A stretch of DNA of 8,327 nt from the NCBI GenBank assembly GCA_937951695.1, contig CALFBL010000398.1, positions 1 through 8,327 of the forward strand, given 5' to 3'. Position 1 is the stretch's first letter. Every line of letters starts with the position of its first letter. Source of the DNA: an uncultured Granulosicoccaceae bacterium. Lineage in GTDB: Bacteria; Pseudomonadota; Gammaproteobacteria; Granulosicoccales; Granulosicoccaceae. The translations under genes and the position numbers were made by a program. A model generated the notes under the pieces. That model made no database searches. It had not been told where the DNA came from and saw nothing but the letters and a program-made list of their open reading frames with translations. Shown here piece by piece: positions 1-6,416 of the stretch.

Positions 1-1
1 C

Positions 2-82
2 AGCAGCAACAAAGCCTGTTTGCCGGATACGGTATTGCAGACTGAAGTGAAAGATTTGATTCTGCGCCACGTGTTTAACTGA
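2..82 (+). CDS. Possible C-terminal end of a plus-strand gene (partial)
   Basis: The frame starting at base 2 is open from the window edge to a TGA at 80-82 and ends in a helix-like stretch (TEVKDLILRHVFN). If real, it is the last ~26 residues of a gene convergent with eboB, overlapping its stop by about eight bases. The product is not recognisable. The opposite strand is also open here from a GTG at 70 to the window edge, so the direction of coding is not settled. The call rests only on an open frame with a plausible C-terminus. Confidence 0.25.
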   Translation, partial: SSNKACLPDTVLQTEVKDLILRHVFN

Positions 83-992
83 TCAACAGATCATCTTTGT
101 CACGAGCATCAGTAATGATCGGTTCACGACCACCGCGTAAAATCGAATTGCCCTCGTACACAGAGCGTTGATCAATCGCCGGCGGGTTTAACCAATCGTC
201 TTCGTTCATTTGTCCGCTTTGGCCATAGGCGTCGAGCGCATTCTGGTAACACACTTTTCGCACATGCTCTACTGGAATGCCACGTTGCAAGGCTAACTTG
301 GCAGTTTTAGCCACGCCTAAGGGTTCTGAAATTCCCCAGTCACACGCCGAGTCCACCATAATTCGGTCAGCGCCGTATCCGGCTAGAATTTCCACCATCC
401 GCGCATTACCCATTTTAGTGGAGGGGTAAATCGAGAACGCGGCCCAATAGCCACGATCCAGCACTTCGCGAACGGTCTCTTCGTTGTTATGGTCGACCAC
501 CACCATCGAGGGGTCCACCCCGTGCTCTTCGCAGACATCCATTGAACGGCTGGTGCCGCGTTTTTTATCCCGATGCGGGGTGTGAATCATGATGGGCAGC
601 TCAACCTCCTTGGCCAGCTCCAATTGCAATCGGAAGTACTTATCTTCCAATTCGGTTTGTTCGTCGTAGCCGATTTCCCCGATGGCAACGACGCCTTCTT
701 TTAACGCAAAACGAGGCAGTATTTCCATAACCGCTTCAGCCAGTTCTTCGTTGTTGGCTTCTTTGGAGTTCAGACCGATCGTGCAGTAGTGGCGAATACC
801 GAACTGACTGGCTCGAAATCGCTCGAAACCGACAATGGACGACAGATAGTCGATGTAGGTACCGACGTGAGTGCGGGGTTGACCTAGCCAGAATGCCGGT
901 TCGATAACGGCCACCACGCCGGCTGCTGCCATGCGTTGGTAGTCGTCAGTGACTCGCGATATCATATGGGCGTGAGGGTCGATGAACATCAT
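75..992 (-). CDS. eboB: EboB, TatD-family metal-dependent hydrolase
   Basis: A 305-residue TIM-barrel metallohydrolase of the TatD superfamily, in the subgroup found in ebo clusters. Expected metal ligands are visible: HxH at 7 and 9 (DPHAHM), Glu106 (GEIGYDE), His137 (MIHTPHRDKK), His168 (VDHNNEE) and Asp214 (VDSACDWG). The EPAFWLGQPRT, FGIRHYCTIGLN and HTPHRDKKRGT blocks are hallmarks of EboB rather than of housekeeping TatD nuclease. The chosen start is the ATG of the tandem ATGATG at 992, which puts the barrel strand directly at the N-terminus; a TTG at 1019 would add nine residues but has no ribosome-binding site. Residues after ~262 form a C-terminal tail beyond the barrel. The gene lies 89 bases after eboA and is the last gene of the run. 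The substrate is unknown; the cluster is associated with metabolite export or periplasmic precursor transfer. Confidence 0.93.
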   Translation of the reverse strand: MMFIDPHAHMISRVTDDYQRMAAAGVVAVIEPAFWLGQPRTHVGTYIDYLSSIVGFERFRASQFGIRHYCTIGLNSKEANNEELAEAVMEILPRFALKEGVVAIGEIGYDEQTELEDKYFRLQLELAKEVELPIMIHTPHRDKKRGTSRSMDVCEEHGVDPSMVVVDHNNEETVREVLDRGYWAAFSIYPSTKMGNARMVEILAGYGADRIMVDSACDWGISEPLGVAKTAKLALQRGIPVEHVRKVCYQNALDAYGQSGQMNEDDWLNPPAIDQRSVYEGNSILRGGREPIITDARDKDDLLIS

Positions 993-1081
993 GGCGTTTG
1001 TTCCAAGGGAATGGTCCAAAAACGAACGGCAGCGTTTAATTGTTTTATGAGCTAAAGCCTAGTGCAAGCGAACCTTCTCTG

Positions 1082-1960
1082 CTAGACATACGTTTTGTAC
1101 CAACTGTCCCATGTCAGTTTTTCACGCCCAATGTCTGCCAGAGTCCTGGAATGCTTTTCCCGTAGGGGTTCTGGCAAGGCATCGGGGTGGGGACAATTGA
1201 CCAAGGCTAACAGGGCACCCTGTGTACTACCCGGTGTTGCGTCTTCTAGTGCTCTGTGCAAATCGGCCAGCTGTTCGTCACGGGTGGCAAAGGGCCCGAC
1301 ACAGCGCCACAGTTCTGCTGTCACCGCTCGACCCGCAGCCCACCGCTCGTGGGCATAGTCACACAGAATGATCGCCAATTCCGGATTGCTGCGTTCCTCA
1401 AGACCGACTATCGGGTGCAAGGTGCTATCGATGAACAGCGCTTTTAACACCATATGGTTCCATCGATGGGTGTCGAACGCTTTTTGCGGATAGGGGTTGT
1501 GGTGGGCTATGGCCTCAAACACCGCCTGAATGCTGGTACGCAGACCTTCACCCAATGCGGTATCCAGCGCATCGTCGGGTTCGAACAGACTTGTCGCGCG
1601 ATACAACGAAATTTGCTCGTTCAAGTCCGCTGTTCGACACAGATTGGCATAGGTGTTGGCAAAATCGTGTCGCCCGCTGTTTGCCAGATCGTTGATTACC
1701 AGGGCGCGAGCTGCTGTGTCCACGCTCCAGTGCGAAAGGCGGGTGTCTGGGCAAAGTGTCAACGCCGTTTGCTCAAGGGTTGGCGTCCAACTGATAGATG
1801 CGCGGCCCATTTTTCGGGGGATCATACCCAACGTTACGTGCAGCGCCTGGTCGCTGGTGTCCGTATTAAGCAGGCGACGGCGGGATTCAAACCAACGCCA
1901 TTGTTCGTTGCTGAGCGATTCTTGCAAACAGTCGCAAAGCAAAGTCGCGGTCGTGTTCAA
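1082..1960 (-). CDS. eboA: EboA-domain protein
   Basis: This 292-residue, mostly helical protein has the features of EboA-domain proteins: WSVDTAAR (78-85), LYRATSLFEP (119-128), EGLRTSIQAVFEAIA (138-152), NPYPQKAFD followed by WNHMVLKALF (167-176), NPELA (192-196), HERWAAGR (204-211) and ELWRCVGPF (216-224). No catalytic motif or membrane segment is evident; the biochemical role of EboA is not known. The start is placed at TTG 1960, which overlaps the eboD stop as TTGA and begins just ahead of the family N-terminal helix. The reading frame stays open further into eboD, up to an ATG at 2074 and beyond, but that part is antiparallel to nothing conserved in EboA and is most simply the alternative frame of eboD. 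Translational coupling to eboD is inferred from the overlap. Confidence 0.9.
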   Translation of the reverse strand: MNTTATLLCDCLQESLSNEQWRWFESRRRLLNTDTSDQALHVTLGMIPRKMGRASISWTPTLEQTALTLCPDTRLSHWSVDTAARALVINDLANSGRHDFANTYANLCRTADLNEQISLYRATSLFEPDDALDTALGEGLRTSIQAVFEAIAHHNPYPQKAFDTHRWNHMVLKALFIDSTLHPIVGLEERSNPELAIILCDYAHERWAAGRAVTAELWRCVGPFATRDEQLADLHRALEDATPGSTQGALLALVNCPHPDALPEPLREKHSRTLADIGREKLTWDSWYKTYV

Positions 1961-3144
1961 GCAGCCAGCGGCAAGGTGCGGTAATGCAACCAATCGATGG
2001 CATTTAATATGATGCTCTCGTCCATGCGATCCGATTCGATTCCAGTGCCGAGCTCGTGCAACAGCGTTACACATAAGTCTCCGCCAAGATGCTCTTTGAA
2101 ATCGCGTAGTCCTTGTAACAAGCTCCAGCAACCGGCGTCATCTTTTTGCAACAGGGCATCGTCCCAAAGAGTGAAGCCAAGTCGATCCAATAAACGACAA
2201 ATACGATCATCAGCACCGGGTTCAAGCAGATTCGCCAGGACGGAGTAGCGTGCATCCAGCGCGATACCGATCGCCACCGCTTCGCCATGCCGCAGCGTAT
2301 AGCGGGTCAGGGTCTCCAGCCGATGGGCGGCCCAGTGGCCAAAATCCAGTGGTCGGGCGTTACCGGTTTCAAATGGATCACCACCGTGTCCGATCTGGTG
2401 CATGTGCAGTTCTGCACAGCGCCGAATCATGTATTGCATGGCGTCGGGGTCGAATTTGGCGAGTTTCGAGTGGTGTTTTTCCAGCCAGTCGAAAAAACAA
2501 CGATCTCTGATGAGCGCCACTTTAACCGCTTCTGCCATACCTGCGATTTTATCCCTATCAGGCAGGGCTTGAATAAAGTTGTAGTCGCTTAGTACCGCGT
2601 ACGGTGGGGAGAATGTACCAAGATAATTCTTCTGTCCGTAGCGGTTAACGCCGTTTTTTACACCCACTCCGGAATCGTTTTGCGCCAGCACGGTCGTTGG
2701 TACTCGTATATGACGAATCCCTCGATGTGCGGTTGCGGCAACAAACCCAACTGTGTCCAGTAGCGCGCCCCCACCGACCGCCACGATGTACGCGTGTCGA
2801 TCGAGTCGAGCGTCCATCACGATCTGATGCAAATGCTCACGCAGTTCATCATCATTCTTAATCGATTCACCACCGGGTACAACAACGGCCGCGCGGGCAA
2901 GCTTAATGTGCGATGAATGTGTGGCTGCATAGTGGCGAATATCGTCCAAGAGGGTAGGACAAGCGGCGGCTACACCATCATCGACAATGCAAATAAACCG
3001 GTGTACTTTGTGGACATCTCGCGCTTGAAGCGTATCGCGAAACGTCACGTTGTCGATGTTGAACAGGCCGTTAGTGAAGCTGACCGGAAAGCGGAACGGT
3101 ACGTTAAACGATTGAAATACCGTGTCTGTCAAAGGTGCGCTCAT
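1957..3144 (-). CDS. eboD: EboD, 3-dehydroquinate synthase-like protein
   Basis: A 395-residue member of the sugar-phosphate cyclase superfamily in the EboD branch. Visible landmarks are the nucleotide-binding glycine loop VAVGGGALLD (121-130), PTTVLAQNDSGVGVKNGVN (149-167), the metal ligand region GMAEAVK with Glu205, DFGHWAAHRLE with His270, and RHGEAV with His286. The three putative zinc ligands of dehydroquinate synthase are therefore kept. QNDSGVGVKNGVN replaces the VDSSVGGKTGVN-like motif of housekeeping AroB, which is the pattern of EboD and argues against a shikimate role. The ATG at 3144 is supported by AAGGAG at a five-base spacing and by a four-base overlap (ATGA) with the preceding small ORF. 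It probably acts on a cyclised sugar phosphate or a related cyclitol precursor; the actual substrate is not known. Confidence 0.93.
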   Translation of the reverse strand: MSAPLTDTVFQSFNVPFRFPVSFTNGLFNIDNVTFRDTLQARDVHKVHRFICIVDDGVAAACPTLLDDIRHYAATHSSHIKLARAAVVVPGGESIKNDDELREHLHQIVMDARLDRHAYIVAVGGGALLDTVGFVAATAHRGIRHIRVPTTVLAQNDSGVGVKNGVNRYGQKNYLGTFSPPYAVLSDYNFIQALPDRDKIAGMAEAVKVALIRDRCFFDWLEKHHSKLAKFDPDAMQYMIRRCAELHMHQIGHGGDPFETGNARPLDFGHWAAHRLETLTRYTLRHGEAVAIGIALDARYSVLANLLEPGADDRICRLLDRLGFTLWDDALLQKDDAGCWSLLQGLRDFKEHLGGDLCVTLLHELGTGIESDRMDESIILNAIDWLHYRTLPLAA

Positions 3145-3350
3145 CAGGGCTCCTTGTATCGAATCGAGTCTAACGAAGATTGCAACAGCGTCAAGGCTGA
3201 GCTGAGGCCGGTGTCAGCGCTGACGCCCGTTTCAGCTCGCTTGAACAGTTCGCGGTACATTGTCTCGTTCGCGCCACTGATCGCCAAACAGCCACACAGG
3301 GCTGCACGCGGGGTGGCAAATTTTCCGATTGTGGCGAGCCTAACGAGCAT
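3144..3350 (-). CDS. Small unrecognised protein coupled to eboD
   Basis: A 68-residue ORF whose TGA overlaps the eboD ATG as ATGA, so its stop position is consistent with a real, co-translated gene. An in-frame TAG lies four codons upstream of the ATG at 3350, so no longer N-terminus exists in this frame, and no clear Shine-Dalgarno site precedes the ATG. The protein has a mildly hydrophobic patch (PRAALCGCLAISGA, about 14-27), too short for a confident membrane helix, then a polar helical tail (MYRELFKRAE and SALTLLQSSLDSIRY). I do not recognise a family. It could be a small genuine ebo-associated protein, or the C-terminal remnant of a larger upstream gene that has been deleted. It does not resemble the C-terminus of the UbiA-type EboC. 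Confidence 0.5.
   Translation of the reverse strand: MLVRLATIGKFATPRAALCGCLAISGANETMYRELFKRAETGVSADTGLSSALTLLQSSLDSIRYKEP
3150..3155 (-). promoter_or_regulatory. Ribosome-binding site of eboD
   Basis: AAGGAG, read on the minus strand, lies five bases upstream of the ATG of eboD at 3144 and inside the last codons of the small ORF. It is the strongest Shine-Dalgarno site of the ebo run and fixes the eboD start. Confidence 0.75.
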
Positions 3351-3413
3351 TGCGAAGTTCTAAGTGCGTATTCAACCTCAGAATCTATGCAACGGATGCG
3401 CCGAATTCGATGA

Positions 3414-4100
3414 TTAGACGCGCTTTAGTCCCGAAGATTGCAGGATGTCGATCTGCGTTGCCGTCGTCTGCGCCCGGTGTTCTCGGTGTGTCTGATCCGC
3501 TTTCATGGCATCGCCAATCACGATGGTCCGGTAGAGCGAGCGATGATGATCGGTGTTAGGGCGGGTCTGCATCGGTTGCATGTTCAAGGCTATTGACCGT
3601 GCCCGACGAACTTGGTCGTAGTACGTCGCTACAGCGCTTTGAACTCGCCGATTTTGACTCAGGCGAGCGATCTCCATATAGAAGGCTTCGTCTGCTCGCG
3701 CCCATGCGGACAGATCGTTCTGTTCCAGCGTGGAGTCCATTGAATCAATGCAGCGGGTCAATTCGGTGAGTTGCTCTGGCGAGTACCCTAAGTTGGCAGC
3801 CAGTCGGGCCGACAAACATTCCAGCTCGGTCAAAACCTGGTCAATCTCTTTCATGTCTTCAATGGAAATCGCCAATATTCGAACACCTTTCCTCGGTTGG
3901 ACCTCTAGCAATCCGCTGGCCTGCAATAGCAAGGTGGCCTCTCGAACAGGCGTTCGAGAAATGCCCAGGCGTTCTGCCAGTTCACTTTCCAAGTGGTTAC
4001 TGTCTGCGGAGAGTTCACCGGTAACAATGAGTCTGCGGATCTCGTGGGTGGCTCGCTGAGTCGCCGACATCTGGGTTGATGGTTTCAATGCTGCTGACAT
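3414..4100 (-). CDS. GntR-family transcriptional regulator, FCD subfamily
   Basis: A 228-residue cytoplasmic DNA-binding regulator. The winged helix spans about residues 12-76, with the recognition part ESELAERLGISRTPVREA (38-55) and LLEVQPRKGVRI (64-75). The C-terminal all-helical FCD ligand domain follows (about 80-220). The usual FCD metal set is Asp, His, His, His; here Asp137 is kept, the D-x3-H histidine is Tyr141, and His186 (HRSLYRTIVIGDA) and His208 remain. The domain may thus bind metal weakly, or bind ligand without it. A GGAGG sits 14 bases before the ATG, too far for ideal use; AAGA is nearer. The gene is divergent from the aldolase/Ldh2 pair, the usual arrangement for a local repressor responding to an organic-acid substrate. 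It also lies 63 bases upstream of the small ORF-eboDAB run on the same strand. Confidence 0.9.
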   Translation of the reverse strand: MSAALKPSTQMSATQRATHEIRRLIVTGELSADSNHLESELAERLGISRTPVREATLLLQASGLLEVQPRKGVRILAISIEDMKEIDQVLTELECLSARLAANLGYSPEQLTELTRCIDSMDSTLEQNDLSAWARADEAFYMEIARLSQNRRVQSAVATYYDQVRRARSIALNMQPMQTRPNTDHHRSLYRTIVIGDAMKADQTHREHRAQTTATQIDILQSSGLKRV

Positions 4101-4484
4101 GTGTTTTCTTCAGACCTCCGTTCGCGCGCTCTCACGCGCAACTTGTTCCGTCAAAGTTCATTCGTCGGGTCGACAGTACAGCGATACCCGATTAAAGATA
4201 CGTTCAATGGGTAAATAATAGATCACGCGCGAGTTCGTCAGGTAGAGGTGGGGTGGCCGATTGGGCAGTGGCGATTTGCGCTTTTTTCGAGCTCTGGCTA
4301 GCATGACAATCCGTCTTGAGAAAACGGGAAACACCGATGCACCGTGGCTTACAGGGTAATATGGCTCGTTAGAACGACAAAAAAGGATTAAGGTAAGTTG
4401 ATTGAATAGACTTTCTAATTTGTCATAAAGTTCAACCGATTTGGTGTTGTTGAAGTGGCCAGATTTAAGTATCGACTGAATCCG

Positions 4485-4505
4485 ATAGTGTACTTAGTAC
4501 GATAT
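4485..4505. promoter_or_regulatory. Candidate operator palindrome
   Basis: The 11-base core GTACTTAGTAC (4490-4500) is perfectly symmetric about a single central T. Symmetry resumes outside a two-base mismatch as ATA on the left and TAT on the right. It is centred about 55 bases upstream of the TATAAT box of the aldolase operon and lies in the spacer shared with the GntR/FCD gene, so it is a good candidate for that regulator's binding site. Binding is inferred from position and symmetry only. Confidence 0.45.
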
Positions 4506-4546
4506 TGATGTTGAATTCCCGGCGACGAGTTGGAGCTTCGGCGGCG

Positions 4547-4552
4547 TATAAT
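4547..4552 (+). promoter_or_regulatory. -10 box of the aldolase-Ldh2 operon promoter
   Basis: A consensus TATAAT lies 52 bases upstream of the chosen aldolase ATG, giving an expected transcription start near 4559. No good -35 hexamer is found at 16-18 bases upstream, and no TG extension is present, so the promoter probably depends on an activator, or tolerates a weak -35. Confidence 0.55.
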
Positions 4553-4604
4553 GTGAGGCTCTTGACAGAGATTGTCTGGGTTTAGGTTACTAAAGGTTAC
4601 CTCA

Positions 4605-5369
4605 ATGTCAGTGTCGAAAACTGTAATGAACGCACGATCTAACGAGTATCGTGAGCAACGAGTGGATCTTGCTGCTGCGTTTCGGTGGGCAGCGCGCTTA
4701 GACTATCACGAAGCGGTAGCCAATCATTTTTCGCTGGCGGTTAATGAAGCCGGCACGCAGTTCTTGATGAACCCGAATCAGGTGCATTTCTCACGAGTAA
4801 AGGCGTCGGATCTGCTGCTACTCGATGCCAACGATTCCGAGGCTCTGTCGCACCCGGATGCGCCGGATATTACTGCCTGGGGCCTGCACGGTAGCGTGCA
4901 CCGGAGGTGCCCACATCATCGCTGCGCTATGCACGTGCATTCGAAGTACGCCACCGTGTTGGCGTGCCTGCAAGATTCCAATTTACCGGCTATCGACCAA
5001 AATACAGCCATGTTTTATCAACGCTATGTCATTGATGCAGGGTTTGGGGGACTTGCTACAGAAAATGAGGGTGAGCGATGTGCGGCACAGCTTACCGATC
5101 CAAGTAAAAAGGTCATGATTATGGGTAATCATGGTGTGTTGGTGTTAGGCAGCAATGTGGCCGATACATTTAATCGATTGTTTTACTTTGAGCGCGCCGC
5201 TGAAACCTACATTCTCGCTTTGCAAACCGGGCAAGCCCTTCGGGTTTTGCCCGATCAAATTGCTGCCAGCACTGCGCAGGACATCGATGATTATCCTGAT
5301 CAGGCAGAACGGCACTTCAGTGAGCTGAAGGCCATACTCGACTCAGACGGGTCGAATTACGCCGATTAA
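4605..5369 (+). CDS. Class II aldolase/adducin-family protein
   Basis: A 254-residue class II aldolase/adducin-fold protein. The core is clear: NHFSLAV (40-46), FLMNP (53-57), KASDLLLLD (66-74), LHGSVHRRCP (94-103), zinc-ligand histidines His110 and His112 in AMHVHS, and His176 in MGNHGVLVLG. In fuculose-phosphate-type aldolases a catalytic Glu precedes the LH helix (the SEWRFH region); here the equivalent is Ala91 (TAWGLH), so the standard aldolase mechanism is unlikely, although metal binding looks intact. The start is ATG 4605, preceded by AAAGG at an eight-base spacing; a TTG at 4572 would add 11 residues. It is the first gene of a two-gene operon with an Ldh2-family protein 22 bases downstream. 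It may act as a decarboxylase or aldolase on a hydroxyacid, or have a non-enzymatic role as in adducin-like members. The substrate cannot be told. Confidence 0.88.
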   Translation: MSVSKTVMNARSNEYREQRVDLAAAFRWAARLDYHEAVANHFSLAVNEAGTQFLMNPNQVHFSRVKASDLLLLDANDSEALSHPDAPDITAWGLHGSVHRRCPHHRCAMHVHSKYATVLACLQDSNLPAIDQNTAMFYQRYVIDAGFGGLATENEGERCAAQLTDPSKKVMIMGNHGVLVLGSNVADTFNRLFYFERAAETYILALQTGQALRVLPDQIAASTAQDIDDYPDQAERHFSELKAILDSDGSNYAD

Positions 5370-5391
5370 CTGGTTGAAAAAAGAGTAATTC

Positions 5392-6390
5392 GTGAGCCAC
5401 ATAACTGTAGAACTTGATGCCATTGAAGCCACTAGCCAACGTGCGTTGGTGAGGCACGGCGCGGATGAGTGGATCGCGCTGGAGATGGCGAAAGCCATAA
5501 GGCAGGCCGAAAGTGTCGGCAATTTGATCTGCGGATTGTATTACCTTGAAAGCTATTGCAAGCAACTCCAGACCGGGCGAGTCAACGGGTCCGTCAAACC
5601 TGATGTTCGCATGCTTAAACTGGCGTCGGTCCAGGTCAACGCGAAGTTTGGTTTTGCGCAACCGGCCTTCGCTCGCGGGCTTCCCATAGCCCTTGAAACT
5701 GTCCAACAGTGTGGTACCTGTTCGTTAGCGATCTGCCACGCACACACCTGCACCTCGTTAGGGTATTTCACAGAACAAATTGCCAACGCCGGATACATCG
5801 GTATTGGATTCACCAATGCCTCGGCGGTGGTGGCGCCACCGGGAGGCAACCGAGCAGTGATCGGCACCAACCCCATAGCGATGTCGGTACCAGGAAAAGC
5901 GGGGGGTGTGGCGTTTCAGTTCGATCAAAGCACCAGTGCGGTTGCCTTGGGAAAAATTACCATGGCCAAAGCCGCGGGTGAGAAGATACCGTTAGGGTGG
6001 GCTATCGATAAGGATGGCGTTCCAACCACCGATCCTGAGGCTGCGCTGATGGGATCTTTGGTATCCACCGGCGGCTATAAGGGTTATGGATTTGGGCTGA
6101 TGGCGGAAATTTTGGCAGCGGCCGTCACGGGCAGTGTCAATTCGGTGGATGTGGCGGGACTGAAAGTGCCCGACGGTAAACCCCACGATCTGGGGCAGTT
6201 TTACTTTTTAGTAGACCCAACGGCGGTGAGTGGTGACGCGTTCTGGGAGCGATTAGGCACCTTAACGGAAGCGGTCAGTGCCCAGCCTGATGCTCGTCTG
6301 CCCGGGTCAAAAAGGTTGCCAGTGAGCGCTGTCACGATCGAGCAGAGTGTGTGGGGTCTGGCGCAAAATTTGAGTCAGCGCACGGGCTAA
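5392..6390 (+). CDS. Ldh2-family (malate/L-lactate dehydrogenase-like) oxidoreductase
   Basis: A 332-residue protein of the Ldh2 family of NAD(P)-dependent 2-hydroxyacid dehydrogenases, at usual length. Recognisable segments are GYIGIGFTNAS (134-144), GGNRAVIGTNPIAMSVP (151-167), DQSTSAVALGKI (178-189), PLGWAIDKDGVPTTDPEAA (200-218) and STGGYKGYGFGLMAEILA (225-242). In the N-terminal active-site segment, the family pattern R-G-x-x-S-H-G-x-x-R-L reads V-G-N-L-I-C-G-L-Y-Y-L (42-52): the catalytic His is Cys47 and both arginines are absent. His118 (HAHTCTSLGYF) is present. Start is GTG 5392, with AAGAG six bases upstream. It follows the aldolase in the same operon. It could be a divergent subfamily with another mechanism, or a protein that no longer performs standard hydride transfer. 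Confidence 0.88.
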   Translation: MSHITVELDAIEATSQRALVRHGADEWIALEMAKAIRQAESVGNLICGLYYLESYCKQLQTGRVNGSVKPDVRMLKLASVQVNAKFGFAQPAFARGLPIALETVQQCGTCSLAICHAHTCTSLGYFTEQIANAGYIGIGFTNASAVVAPPGGNRAVIGTNPIAMSVPGKAGGVAFQFDQSTSAVALGKITMAKAAGEKIPLGWAIDKDGVPTTDPEAALMGSLVSTGGYKGYGFGLMAEILAAAVTGSVNSVDVAGLKVPDGKPHDLGQFYFLVDPTAVSGDAFWERLGTLTEAVSAQPDARLPGSKRLPVSAVTIEQSVWGLAQNLSQRTG

Positions 6391-6416
6391 AGCATCGCTC
6401 GAGCACAACGGCGGTT

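Larger units (their letters stand above)
4101..4604. other. Long intergenic region of the divergon
   Basis: About 500 bases without a credible ORF on either strand, between the divergently transcribed regulator and aldolase genes. It holds the plus-strand -10 box (4547-4552), the palindrome at 4485-4505, and a looser inverted repeat, TTCAAC (4431-4436) against GTTGAA (4449-4454). On the minus strand, TATTAT (4215-4220 complement) is a possible -10 for the regulator, with only a poor -35. The region is more AT-rich around 4370-4450 than the flanking genes. It is longer than needed for two simple promoters. Confidence 0.6.

Noticed and set aside
1095..2012. Several open frames on the plus strand across eboA, up to 176 residues long
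   Set aside because: They are antisense to a strongly recognisable EboA protein, show no family motifs and have low-complexity, arginine-rich composition typical of shadow frames.
2917..3363. 148-residue plus-strand frame spanning the start of eboD and the small ORF
   Set aside because: It is antisense to the well-supported EboD N-terminus; no recognisable motif.
4308..4335. CCGT...ACGG inverted repeat in the spacer
   Set aside because: Four-base arms with a long loop occur by chance; no T-run.
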